From the NCBI GenBank assembly GCA_900770665.1, contig CAAGKZ010000072.1, forward strand, positions 1 to 46,407: a DNA stretch of 46,407 bases, in the 5' to 3' direction. The stretch is from Bacteroidaceae bacterium (lineage in GTDB: Bacteria > Bacteroidota > Bacteroidia > Bacteroidales > Bacteroidaceae). Positions within the stretch are counted from its first letter, which is position 1. Every line of letters begins with the position of its first letter. The notes beneath the pieces were generated by a model that did no database searches, had not been told where the DNA came from, and worked only from the letters and a program-made list of their open reading frames with translations. Positions 33,513 to 40,447 of this stretch are shown one piece after another. Both the position numbers and the translations under genes were made by a program.

Positions 33513-33546
33513 ACGCCTGTTGCTTTTGCGACAGGCGTTTTTTTAA
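33513..33546 (+). terminator. Terminator after ROK kinase
   Basis: The stem AACGCCTGT/ACAGGCGTT (33513-33521 with 33532-33540) is followed by T7. Confidence 0.9.
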
Positions 33547-33590
33547 TCCCTAAAATTATTTAATTTCAAAAATATTTCAATATTTATGCT

Positions 33591-33631
33591 TATCTTCGCA
33601 ATATGCAGTTTGTGGCGGCGTCTAACGCCGC
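33591..33631 (+). promoter_or_regulatory. -7-like box and 5' leader hairpin of sulfatase operon
   Basis: TATCTTCG (33591-33598) is one mismatch from the -7 consensus. The predicted start is about 33605, so the GC-rich hairpin GCGGCG/CGCCGC (33615-33620 with 33626-33631) would sit at the very 5' end of the mRNA. Confidence 0.4.
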
Positions 33632-33665
33632 GCGGATAATGAAAACAACAAAAAACTAACCAAAT

Positions 33666-35249
33666 ATGAACAACATCTACGACAAGACAAAAAAAGTTCT
33701 CGGCATTTCAATGGCCGGTGCGGCAGTGCTGCCGCTTGTTGCATCCTGCTGCGGAGCAAAGGAGGAGAAACCGAAGGAACCGATGAACATCCTTTTTATA
33801 ATGTGCGATGACCATTCGTACCAGACAATCAGCGCATACGATACAACTTTCATACGCACACCTAACATCGACCGCATTGCGGCCGACGGTCTGCGTTTTA
33901 CAAACAGTTTTGTGGCCAACTCAATCAGTGGCCCGTCACGTGCCTGCATGCTCACAGGTAAGCACAGTTACACAAATGGCTTCACCGACAACAGCTCTTC
34001 GTTCGACGGCAGCCAGCAGACATTCCCCAAACTGTTGCAACAGCAGGGTTATGAGACAGCCGTGATTGGTAAGTGGCACCTTACATCGGAGCCCACAGGT
34101 TTCAACCATTGGGATATTCTCATTGGACAGGGCGATTACTATAACCCTACCTTCATCTGCAATGGCGAGAAGATTCAGCGCGAGGGCTATGCCACCAACG
34201 TGACCACTGACCTTGCGCTCGATTGGCTCGAGAACGGACGCGATGCCGGCAAACCCTTCTGTCTGTTGTTGCATCACAAGGCGCCGCACCGCACCTGGAT
34301 GCCCGATACCTGTGACCTCGACCTCTTTGCGGACAGCAACTTCCCGCTCCCCGAGACATTCTTCGACAACTATGACACCCGTCTTGCTGCACAGGGGCAG
34401 AAGATGTCTATCAGCAAGGATATGGACATTGTCTATGACCTGAAGATGGCCGACAAGGACAGCACTATACACAGCCGCCCCGACCTTGAGGTGTGGGGAC
34501 GCCGCATGTACAACAACATGAATCCCGAGCAGAAAAAGGCATGGGATGCACACTATGACGTTGTCATTGAAAAGTTCAAGGCTGCCGGCCTCACAGGCAA
34601 GGAACTCGATGCATGGAAATACCAGCAGTATATGCGCGACTATCTGCGCGTGATAACATCGGTCGACCGCAATGTGGGTCGTGTACTCGATTATCTTGAG
34701 GCCGAGGGATTGATGGACAACACACTCATCGTTTACACATCGGACCAGGGCTTCTACATGGGCGAGCACGGCTGGTTTGACAAGCGTTGGATGTACGAGG
34801 AGTCTTTCCGCACTCCATTGCTCGTGCGTTTGCCGGGCGGTGCAAAGGGTGAATCGATGGAGATGGTGCAGAACATTGACTATGCACCCACATTCCTTGA
34901 ACTTGCCGGTGTTGAGGTGCCGTCGGACATCCACGGCTGTTCATTCCTCCCTGTATTGAAGGGCGAGGAGTGGGAACCCAACCGCGACGGTGTATATTAC
35001 CACTACTACGAGTACCCCGACGAGCACGCCGTAAAGCGCCACCTTGGTGTGCGCACCGAGCGTTACAAACTCATCCACTTCTATGACGATGGTGTTTGGG
35101 AACTCTTTGACCTTGAGAACGACAAGCACGAGCTCAACAATATCTACGGACAGCCCGGAACAGAGGAGATTACTGCTCAACTGAAGGAGAAGCTCGTGAA
35201 GTTGCAGCAGCAGTATGGCGAGGATAAATTTATAGCAAGTGAAAAGTAA
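33666..35249 (+). CDS. Serine-type sulfatase lipoprotein (S1 family)
   Basis: 527 residues. The N-terminus is a lipoprotein signal with lipobox LVAS-C28. The sulfatase active-site motif is S88-G-P-S-R, so the residue to become formylglycine is serine rather than cysteine. Metal ligands are in CDDHSYQ near the start and in YTSDQGFYMGEHG. GKWHLTSEP supplies a further active-site Lys/His. The C-terminal region GVRTERYKLIHFY is typical of S1 enzymes acting on sulfated amino sugars or heparan-type glycans, so GlcNAc-6-sulfate or similar is a reasonable guess. It ends 11 nt inside the next gene, the maturase that must activate it. Confidence 0.92.
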   Translation: MNNIYDKTKKVLGISMAGAAVLPLVASCCGAKEEKPKEPMNILFIMCDDHSYQTISAYDTTFIRTPNIDRIAADGLRFTNSFVANSISGPSRACMLTGKHSYTNGFTDNSSSFDGSQQTFPKLLQQQGYETAVIGKWHLTSEPTGFNHWDILIGQGDYYNPTFICNGEKIQREGYATNVTTDLALDWLENGRDAGKPFCLLLHHKAPHRTWMPDTCDLDLFADSNFPLPETFFDNYDTRLAAQGQKMSISKDMDIVYDLKMADKDSTIHSRPDLEVWGRRMYNNMNPEQKKAWDAHYDVVIEKFKAAGLTGKELDAWKYQQYMRDYLRVITSVDRNVGRVLDYLEAEGLMDNTLIVYTSDQGFYMGEHGWFDKRWMYEESFRTPLLVRLPGGAKGESMEMVQNIDYAPTFLELAGVEVPSDIHGCSFLPVLKGEEWEPNRDGVYYHYYEYPDEHAVKRHLGVRTERYKLIHFYDDGVWELFDLENDKHELNNIYGQPGTEEITAQLKEKLVKLQQQYGEDKFIASEK

Positions 35250-36489
35250 CAAGAGAAATAATCTGCATCTTGCCGACGTTGCCAAGATGAGGCGCGCCCC
35301 GGCATTCTCTACAATGGTAAAGCCCATAGGCTCTGCCTGTAACCTCGACTGTCACTACTGCTACTACCGCGACAAGAGCGAGATTTACAGCGGTGCAATG
35401 CCCAAGATGAGCGACGAACTGCTCGAAACTTATATAAGGCAGTACATCGAGGGGGCATCGCAGGAGGAAATCTCCTTCTGCTGGCATGGCGGCGAGCCGT
35501 TGATGGCAGGCCTGCCGTTCTTCCGCAAGGCAATGGAACTGCAGCAGAAGTATGCCGACGGCAAGCGAATCGAGAATACCCTGCAGACAAACGGCATTCT
35601 CTTGAACGAGGAGTGGTGCAGCTTCTTCAAGGATAACGACTTCCTCATTGGTTTGTCGCTCGATGGCCCCGAGGATATACACGACGCCTTCCGTCGAGAC
35701 TGTGGCGGCGCGCCCACCTTCGCCCGTGTGATGAAGGGGCTTGAACTAATGTCGCGCACAGGTGTTGAGTTCAATATACTCTCCACGGTGAATGCCCGCA
35801 GCGAGGGCAGGGGTGCCGAGGTCTACAAGTTCCTGCGTTCTTTGAACCCTTATATGCAGTTTCTGCCGGTGGTGGAGTATGTCATTGAACGTCCGGGCAA
35901 GCGCCCGCTCATTGTCTCGCCCGACGAGGAGGATGCCGTTGAGGCTCCTTGGTCGGTGTCGGCAAAGGGCTACGGACAGTTCATGTGCGATGTCTTTGAC
36001 GAGTGGATGAAGTTCGATGTCGGCCGTTGCTTTGTGCAGCTGTTTGACGTTACGCTTGCCAATTGGTGTGGCGTGCAACCATCGCTCTGCGCCTTTTGCG
36101 AGGTGTGTGGCGACGGTCTGGTGGTTGAGCATAACGGCGATGTCTACTCCTGCGACCACTTTGTCTACCCCGAGTACCGCTTGGGTAATATAAAGGAAAA
36201 GGAACTTGCGGCAATGTACCGCAGTCCCGAGCAGCAGACCTTCGGCCGCGACAAGCGCGATGCCCTGCCAATGGAGTGCAAGCGTTGCAGTTACTACTTC
36301 CTTTGTCATGGCGAGTGCCCAAAGCACCGTTTTGCATACGCCCGGAATGGCGAACCTTATATGAACGTGCTGTGCGACGGTTACAAGATGTTCTTCCGTC
36401 ACACCGACCCGCATATGCGCTATATGAAGATGCTGTTGGAGAAAGGTCTCCCCGCATCGGAGATAATGAATAGAAAAACGGAAAGGTGA
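35239..36489 (+). CDS. Anaerobic sulfatase-maturating enzyme (radical SAM/SPASM)
   Basis: 416 residues counted from GTG 35239, which overlaps the sulfatase stop by 11 nt; an in-frame ATG at codon 17 (35287) is an alternative. Radical SAM motif CNLDCHYC (C34, C38, C41). FCWHGGEPLMAG matches the GGE motif. The C-terminal SPASM cysteine set includes CGVQ, CAFC, CGDG, CDHF, CKRC and CHGEC. It oxidises the sulfatase active-site Ser or Cys to formylglycine without oxygen, in the cytoplasm before export. Translational coupling with a serine-type sulfatase is direct support. The last residues RKTER and the TGA stop are encoded by the first units of a heptamer array. Confidence 0.93.
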   Translation: MKSNKRNNLHLADVAKMRRAPAFSTMVKPIGSACNLDCHYCYYRDKSEIYSGAMPKMSDELLETYIRQYIEGASQEEISFCWHGGEPLMAGLPFFRKAMELQQKYADGKRIENTLQTNGILLNEEWCSFFKDNDFLIGLSLDGPEDIHDAFRRDCGGAPTFARVMKGLELMSRTGVEFNILSTVNARSEGRGAEVYKFLRSLNPYMQFLPVVEYVIERPGKRPLIVSPDEEDAVEAPWSVSAKGYGQFMCDVFDEWMKFDVGRCFVQLFDVTLANWCGVQPSLCAFCEVCGDGLVVEHNGDVYSCDHFVYPEYRLGNIKEKELAAMYRSPEQQTFGRDKRDALPMECKRCSYYFLCHGECPKHRFAYARNGEPYMNVLCDGYKMFFRHTDPHMRYMKMLLEKGLPASEIMNRKTER

Positions 36490-36519
36490 AAGGTGAAAAC
36501 GGAGAACGGAGAACGGAAA
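36478..36519 (+). repeat. Heptamer array containing the anSME stop codon, 6 units
   Basis: ACGGAAA, GGTGAAA, GGTGAAA, ACGGAGA, ACGGAGA, ACGGAAA. The TGA at 36487-36489 lies within the second unit. Confidence 0.92.
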
Positions 36520-36609
36520 ACTTGTGCAAACGAGTGGGTGGGAGCTTGCTCACACACGCAATGAGTGCAACCAAGTTTCAAGCGCACGCAGTGCGGTTAA
36601 AGGTGAAAG
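36520..36609 (+). repeat. Composite hairpin repeat module (copy after anSME)
   Basis: CTTGTGCAAACGAG box, spacer, then CAAGTTTCAAG-CGCAC-GCA-GTGCG-GTTAAA (stem 36583-36587 with 36591-36595) and a GGTGAAA unit. Same order and orientation as the copies at the LytTR end and near 46.1 kb. Confidence 0.8.
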
Positions 36610-36690
36610 CAATACCTTAATTCCCCCTCGGCTTTCAGCCACTCCCCCTTTGTTGCATCAAAGTGGGAGAGCTTGGATAGCAAGAGCAAA

Positions 36691-36742
36691 AAACTCCTCC
36701 ACTCGCTGGCGAGGGGAGGTGTCGCGTAGCGACGGAGGGGAG
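36691..36742 (+). repeat. 52-bp direct repeat, left copy
   Basis: Identical base for base to 37179-37230. It contains the hairpins CTCG/CGAG and GTCGC/GCGAC and the G-rich blocks GGGGAGG and GGAGGGGAG. Confidence 0.97.
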
Positions 36743-36760
36743 CGAAAGAGGCAGGTATAT

Positions 36761-37147
36761 ATGTTAGATGTAGGAAATTATAAAGAAGAACTGTTGTTGA
36801 AGAGAAGGGAGTTGAGACGAAATCTTACCCCCGAAGAAGCAGTGCTTTGGACACAACTTAAAGGAAAGACTTTGGACGGCAGTAAATGGAGAAAACAACA
36901 TCCTGTCGGAAACTATATCTTGGATTTTTATTGCCCTGAAGCTAAATTGTGTGTTGAACTTGATGGGAAAGGGCATTACACTTTTGAAGGTGCACGGGAA
37001 GATGAGGCTAGGACATGTTTTTTGAACACCCGTGGCATTAGGGTAGTTCGTTTTGAAAACAGATTGATATGGGAAAATTTGCAAGGTGTTATTGATACAA
37101 TAAGGCTGGAATTGAGAAATAGAAAAATGGAGAATAAAGAATTTTAA
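36761..37147 (+). CDS. DUF559 (Vsr-like) endonuclease-domain protein
   Basis: 128 residues. The full DUF559 pattern is present: RRNLTPEEAVLW at the N-terminus, KWRKQHPVGNYILDFYCP with D55, then VELDGKGHY with E66, D68 and H72. These fit the metal-binding residues of a PD-(D/E)xK/Vsr-like nuclease fold. The end GIRVVRFENRLIW is also family-typical. The frame is open upstream through the repeat, but ATG 36761 is the first codon that gives the normal family start, after a purine-rich GAGG stretch. No methylase or restriction partner is near. Base use is visibly more A-rich than the neighbours. It is flanked by identical 52-bp repeats, suggesting that it travels with or acts on them. Confidence 0.82.
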   Translation: MLDVGNYKEELLLKRRELRRNLTPEEAVLWTQLKGKTLDGSKWRKQHPVGNYILDFYCPEAKLCVELDGKGHYTFEGAREDEARTCFLNTRGIRVVRFENRLIWENLQGVIDTIRLELRNRKMENKEF

Positions 37148-37178
37148 TGTAAAGCAAAACTCTCAACCAAACTTAAGC

Positions 37179-37230
37179 AAACTCCTCCACTCGCTGGCGA
37201 GGGGAGGTGTCGCGTAGCGACGGAGGGGAG
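37179..37230 (+). repeat. 52-bp direct repeat, right copy
   Basis: Exact copy of 36691-36742, 31 nt after the DUF559 stop. It is followed by an A-rich leader (two copies of AACCAAAACTTAAA-like sequence) before the NagB-fusion gene. Confidence 0.97.
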
Positions 37231-37301
37231 TGAAAACCAAAACTTAAAAAACAAAAAACTAACTTGTAACTAAAAACCAAAACTTAAACAAACTAATAAT
37301 T

Positions 37302-39224
37302 ATGAATCCAAAATTTGTATTGCCAAAGATAGGCGAGCTGCCTGTTTCGGCGCCAATAGAGAGCATTTGTAAATTCGAGAAAGTACCAACAAGAATATGC
37401 CCTACAGAGTCCGAGGGTGTGAAAGTTGCAGCCGACATGGTTGTCAACGCCATCAAGGCGCACAAGGAGAACCGCCTCTTTGCACTCGGTCTTTCAACAG
37501 GCCGCACACCGCTTGGCCTTTATACCGAGCTGGTGAACCGCTACCAGGCCGGCGAGGTAAGCTTTGCCAATGTCGAGGTGTACAGCCTCGACGAGTTCTA
37601 CCCGATGGAGCCTGCATCGCCACAGAGCCGCAACCACCGCGTGAACGAGGATTTCCTCAAGTATATTGATATAAAGCCCGAGAATGTGCACTTCCCCGAC
37701 GGTACCGTGGCACGCGACAAGGTGAACGACTACTGCCGCAAGTATGAGCAGATGGTTGGTGGCCGCATAGACCTTATGATAATGGGTGTTGGCGAGCTTG
37801 GCCAGATTGGCTTCAACGAGCCCGGTAGTTACACTCACTCTACAACCCGTCTTGTACAGTTGAGCTATAACACCCGCAAGAATCAGGACAAATTCTTCTC
37901 TAATCCCAACGAGGTGCCCAAGATGGCAATCACCATGGGCTTGGAGACCATTATGAGCGCAAAGAAGATTGTTCTCATGATGTGGGGCGAGGAGAAGGCC
38001 GGTGTTGCCCACAAACTCATCGAGGGTGGGGTGAACGAGGAGTATCCCGCAACCTGCCTGCAGGAGCACGATGATGTTCAGGTTGTCATTGATGAAGCTG
38101 CCGCCCAGGAACTCACACGCGTGAAGGAGCCATGGCTCATTGCGCCTCCAATCGAGTGGAGCGACAAACTCATCCGCAAGGCTGTCATCTGGTTGTGTCA
38201 GACTGTTGACAAGCCAATCCTCAAACTTACACACCAGGATTATATCAAGAACTCGCTCTCCGACCTCTTGGAGCGCGTGGATACATACGACAAGGTTAAT
38301 ATCCGTGTGTTCAACGAGATACAGCACATCATTTCTGGTTGGCCCGGTGGCAAACCAAATGCCGACGACAGCACACGCCCCGTGCCATCTACACCATTCC
38401 CCAAACGAGTGATTGTCTTCTCTCCGCACCCCGATGACGATGTAATCTCCATGGGCGGAACCTTCAACCGTCTCATTGAGCAGGGACACGACGTGCATGT
38501 CGCATACCAGACATCGGGTAACGTTGCAGTGTATGACGATGTGGTGTTGCAGAACATAGACACAGCCAAGGAGATGGGCTTTGGCGATGCCTTTGACGAG
38601 ATTCGTGAAATCATTGCCAATAAGAAGGTTGGCGAGCCCGAGCCACGCAAACTGCTCGACCTTAAAGGCGCCATCCGCCGTGCCGAGGCGCGCGCCGCAT
38701 GCCGTTCAATCGGTCTCGACGACCGCACCAACGCTCACTTCCTTAACCTTCCGTTCTATGAGACCGGCGGTATCAAGAAAGGCAAGCTCAGCGACGACGA
38801 TATCGAGATTGTAAAGGCACTTATGCGCGAGGTTAAACCGCATCAGATTTATGCAGCAGGTGACCTTACCGACCCTCACGGCACACACCGTGTCTGCATC
38901 GAGGCTGTTCTGCGTGCATTCGAGGAGGTAAAGGACGAGGATTGGGCAAAGGAGTGTCATATATGGCTCTACCGCGGTGCATGGCAGGAGTGGGATTTGG
39001 CTGTTGCCGACATGGCAGTGCCTCTCAGCCCCGAGGAACTCATCCGCAAGCGTCATGCCATCTTCCGTCACCTCTCGCAGAAGGATATCGTTCCCTTCCC
39101 CGGCGAGGATGCACGCGAGTTCTGGCAGCGTGCCGAGGAGCGTACACAGGGTACTGCGGCACTCTTTAACAAGATTGGCTTGCCCGAGTACCAGGCAATC
39201 GAACTCTTTGCAAAATTGCTGTAA
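37302..39224 (+). CDS. Glucosamine-6-phosphate deaminase-like / PIG-L deacetylase-like fusion
   Basis: 640 residues. Residues about 30-290 match NagB (ALGLSTGRTPLGLY, VYSLDEFYPM, GFNEPGS). Residues about 370-620 match PIG-L/LmbE-type deacetylases (SPHPDDDVISMGG with the zinc-binding HPDDD, and DPHGTHR). NagB converts glucosamine-6-phosphate to fructose-6-phosphate and ammonia; PIG-L enzymes remove acetyl from GlcNAc. Together they could carry GlcNAc-type sugars from the outer enzymes into glycolysis. Oddity: the NagB stretch usually written GxxxxGHIxFNEP reads GVGELGQIGFNEP, with Gln at 168 where the catalytic His is expected. Long NagB fusions are known in Bacteroidetes. No signal peptide, so it is cytoplasmic. 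Confidence 0.85.
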   Translation: MNPKFVLPKIGELPVSAPIESICKFEKVPTRICPTESEGVKVAADMVVNAIKAHKENRLFALGLSTGRTPLGLYTELVNRYQAGEVSFANVEVYSLDEFYPMEPASPQSRNHRVNEDFLKYIDIKPENVHFPDGTVARDKVNDYCRKYEQMVGGRIDLMIMGVGELGQIGFNEPGSYTHSTTRLVQLSYNTRKNQDKFFSNPNEVPKMAITMGLETIMSAKKIVLMMWGEEKAGVAHKLIEGGVNEEYPATCLQEHDDVQVVIDEAAAQELTRVKEPWLIAPPIEWSDKLIRKAVIWLCQTVDKPILKLTHQDYIKNSLSDLLERVDTYDKVNIRVFNEIQHIISGWPGGKPNADDSTRPVPSTPFPKRVIVFSPHPDDDVISMGGTFNRLIEQGHDVHVAYQTSGNVAVYDDVVLQNIDTAKEMGFGDAFDEIREIIANKKVGEPEPRKLLDLKGAIRRAEARAACRSIGLDDRTNAHFLNLPFYETGGIKKGKLSDDDIEIVKALMREVKPHQIYAAGDLTDPHGTHRVCIEAVLRAFEEVKDEDWAKECHIWLYRGAWQEWDLAVADMAVPLSPEELIRKRHAIFRHLSQKDIVPFPGEDAREFWQRAEERTQGTAALFNKIGLPEYQAIELFAKLL

Positions 39225-39249
39225 TTGGGTATAGCAGTTGAATAGAATA

Positions 39250-39279
39250 AGTTATGGCGGCCATGTGGCCGCCATAACT
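39250..39279 (+). terminator. Terminator-like palindrome after NagB fusion
   Basis: The 14-bp stem AGTTATGGCGGCCA/TGGCCGCCATAACT (39250-39263 with 39266-39279) has only a weak T tract after it. Confidence 0.7.
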
Positions 39280-39297
39280 GTATTAAATGGCAAAATT

Positions 39298-39322
39298 GTC
39301 ATCCTGACGACAGGAAGGATCC
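39298..39322 (+). repeat. Short TCCTG/CAGGA interspersed hairpin
   Basis: GTCATCCTGACGACAGGAAG folds as TCCTG-ACGA-CAGGA and precedes GGATCC. It resembles half of the element at 26954-27176 and widespread TCATCCTGA repeats. Only one arm is present here. Confidence 0.4.
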
Positions 39323-39373
39323 ACTTAATGCGAAAAAAGAATCAATAAGCACCTTTCCGCTTTAACCTGCTTT

Positions 39374-39631
39374 CGCTCCCCTCCGTCGCTAGTAGGCCTG
39401 ACGGCACTCCTTTGGGGAGCTAAAGCACAGTGCAGTTGCACACTCCTCTGGGGAGATAAATCTCCCTTCGTCGCAAACAATGCTCGTTTCGCATTGTCGT
39501 CGCAAACATTGCTCATTCGCAATGTCCCCTCAAAGAGTGGAGGAGCTTTTTGCTTCTGCTATTCAAGCTCTCCCACTTTGATGTAACAAAGGGGGAGTGG
39601 CCGTAAGGCCGAGGGGGAATTAAGGTCTTGC
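39374..39631 (-). mobile_element. ORF-less inverted relative of the DUF559 element
   Basis: On the minus strand it starts with the same border as the left flank of the DUF559 element and keeps its first two hairpins. The first is GGCC-TTAC-GGCC here against GGCT-TTC-AGCC there. It ends with TAGCGACGGAGGGGAGCG, matching 36728-36745. The gene and the rest of the 52-bp repeat are replaced by about 140 bp containing two tandem hairpins and two CTCC..GGAG boxes. It lies in the 3' region of the guanine deaminase gene, right after its heptamers. Confidence 0.6.
39469..39525 (-). repeat. Tandem hairpin repeat, two units
   Basis: Units of 29 and 28 nt start with CGTCGCAA. Unit 1 stem ACAATGC/GCATTGT (39477-39483 with 39491-39497). 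Unit 2 stem ACATTGC/GCAATGT (39506-39512 with 39519-39525). The A-T pair in one is a T-A pair in the other. Confidence 0.85.
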
Positions 39632-39659
39632 TTTCACCTTTCACCTTTCCGTTTTCACC
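39632..39659 (-). repeat. 3'-end heptamer array of guanine deaminase gene, 4 units
   Basis: On the minus strand GGTGAAA, ACGGAAA, GGTGAAA, GGTGAAA begin 4 nt after the TGA of the gene. Confidence 0.92.
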
Positions 39660-39663
39660 TCGC

Positions 39664-40131
39664 TCAGTACTCTACCTTGTCGCCTTTTTCTCTCCAGGCA
39701 TTGAAGGGCGCCTGTGCTTCTTGATGTAAAATATTTTCAACGGGTTTGTGGCGCTCCTGTGGTTTGCGCTCCAGCTCGCGGTATATGAACGAATCGTCGA
39801 AATTCACCGCCGCGGCATCGTGCTGGTTGGCGCCATAGAAAATCTTGTCGATGTGTGCCCAATATATTGCTCCCAGGCACATGGGACAGGGCTCGCACGA
39901 TGTGTAGATTACGCACCCGCTAAGGTCGAATGTTCCCAGTTTTGTACATGCTGCACGTATTGCACACACCTCGGCATGTGCCGTGGGGTCGTTGTTGGGC
40001 GTCACGCGGTTCACGCCTGTGGCAACCACCTCTCCGTCCTTCACTATAACGGCTCCAAAGGGGCCGCCGCCGTTCTCTACATTCTCCACTGCAAGCGCAA
40101 TGGCCTTGCGCATAAAGTCCTGGTGATTCAT
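39664..40131 (-). CDS. guaD: Guanine deaminase
   Basis: 155 residues, the length of the small CDA-fold guanine deaminases (B. subtilis GuaD is about 156). The zinc site is HAE in PTAHAEVCAIRAAC plus PCPMC in SCEPCPMCLGAIYWA. The N-terminus GGGPFGAVIV and the C-terminal YRELERKPQERHKP are family-typical. It hydrolyses guanine to xanthine and ammonia in the cytoplasm. A longer frame upstream to 40242 lacks family similarity and would cover the promoter, so ATG 40131 is used. There is no functional link to the glycan genes; it is probably a single-gene transcript. Confidence 0.9.
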   Translation of the reverse strand: MNHQDFMRKAIALAVENVENGGGPFGAVIVKDGEVVATGVNRVTPNNDPTAHAEVCAIRAACTKLGTFDLSGCVIYTSCEPCPMCLGAIYWAHIDKIFYGANQHDAAAVNFDDSFIYRELERKPQERHKPVENILHQEAQAPFNAWREKGDKVEY

Positions 40132-40188
40132 AATGCAATCTTTTCTTGCTTTGTAAACAATTTTGCAAAGCATACGGTTCGCTGCAGG

Positions 40189-40196
40189 CAAAGATA
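40189..40196 (-). promoter_or_regulatory. -7 box for guaD
   Basis: Minus-strand TATCTTTG, an exact match, lies 58 nt before ATG 40131. Confidence 0.5.
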
Positions 40197-40283
40197 ATAA
40201 AGTTTTTGGTTTTTCATCTTTTTTTGTGGGGCTATCTAACAATTTGGCTCTCTGCTTGTTAAATTGTGAAAATAATTCTACTT

Positions 40284-40318
40284 TTTGTTAAAAGTGTGTG
40301 AAAAAAGTGGTATCTTTG
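40284..40318 (+). promoter_or_regulatory. -33/-7 promoter of the large secreted protein gene
   Basis: TTTG at 40284-40287 and TATCTTTG at 40311-40318 are 23 nt apart. This is slightly wide but otherwise a complete Bacteroidetes promoter. Confidence 0.55.
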
Positions 40319-40379
40319 CAGACTGCATTGTATGTGCATGTGCGTAGCGCCCGCGTTTTATGTGCGCGTATGTACGTGT

Positions 40380-40410
40380 TAGTGGCGGCCGGGATGCCGC
40401 CGGAACACTA
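40380..40410 (+). promoter_or_regulatory. Leader hairpin of the large secreted protein gene
   Basis: GGCGGC/GCCGCC (40384-40389 with 40396-40401) with an outer TAGT/ACTA pair lies in the 5' leader, about 55 nt after the predicted transcription start. No ligand class was recognised. Confidence 0.35.
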
Positions 40411-40447
40411 AAAACGGAAAAACGAAAAATAAAAACAATAAAACCAA

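Larger units (their letters stand above)
36610..37235 (+). mobile_element. Candidate DUF559-associated palindromic element
   Basis: The left flank has consecutive hairpins: GGCT-TTC-AGCC (36630-36640), CTCCC.CTTTG/CAAAG.GGGAG (36642-36669), CTCG-CTGG-CGAG and GTCGC-GTA-GCGAC. Then comes the DUF559 gene. The right flank is an identical 52-bp copy of the last part of the left flank. A related, inverted copy without the gene lies at 39374-39631 with the same border (GGTGAAAGCA then ACCTTAATTCCCCCTCGG). This suggests a gene-carrying and a gene-less version of one element. No transposase is known for it; mobility is inference. Confidence 0.55.

Noticed and set aside
33936..34934. 332-codon minus-strand ORF
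   Set aside because: It lies entirely antisense to the sulfatase, whose motifs are all intact; the reverse frame has no recognisable domain.
36524..36760. 79-residue N-terminal extension of the DUF559 protein
   Set aside because: It reads through the palindromic repeat and hairpin module with low-complexity sequence. The family-typical start is ATG 36761.
37494..38498. 334-codon minus-strand ORF
   Set aside because: Antisense shadow of the NagB/PIG-L fusion gene; no family features.
39746..40197. Plus-strand ORF opposite guaD
   Set aside because: It overlaps the zinc-site coding region of guaD on the other strand and shows no domain.
40132..40242. 37-residue N-terminal extension of guanine deaminase
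   Set aside because: It would cover the -7 box at 40189-40196 and is absent from the family; ATG 40131 gives the normal length.
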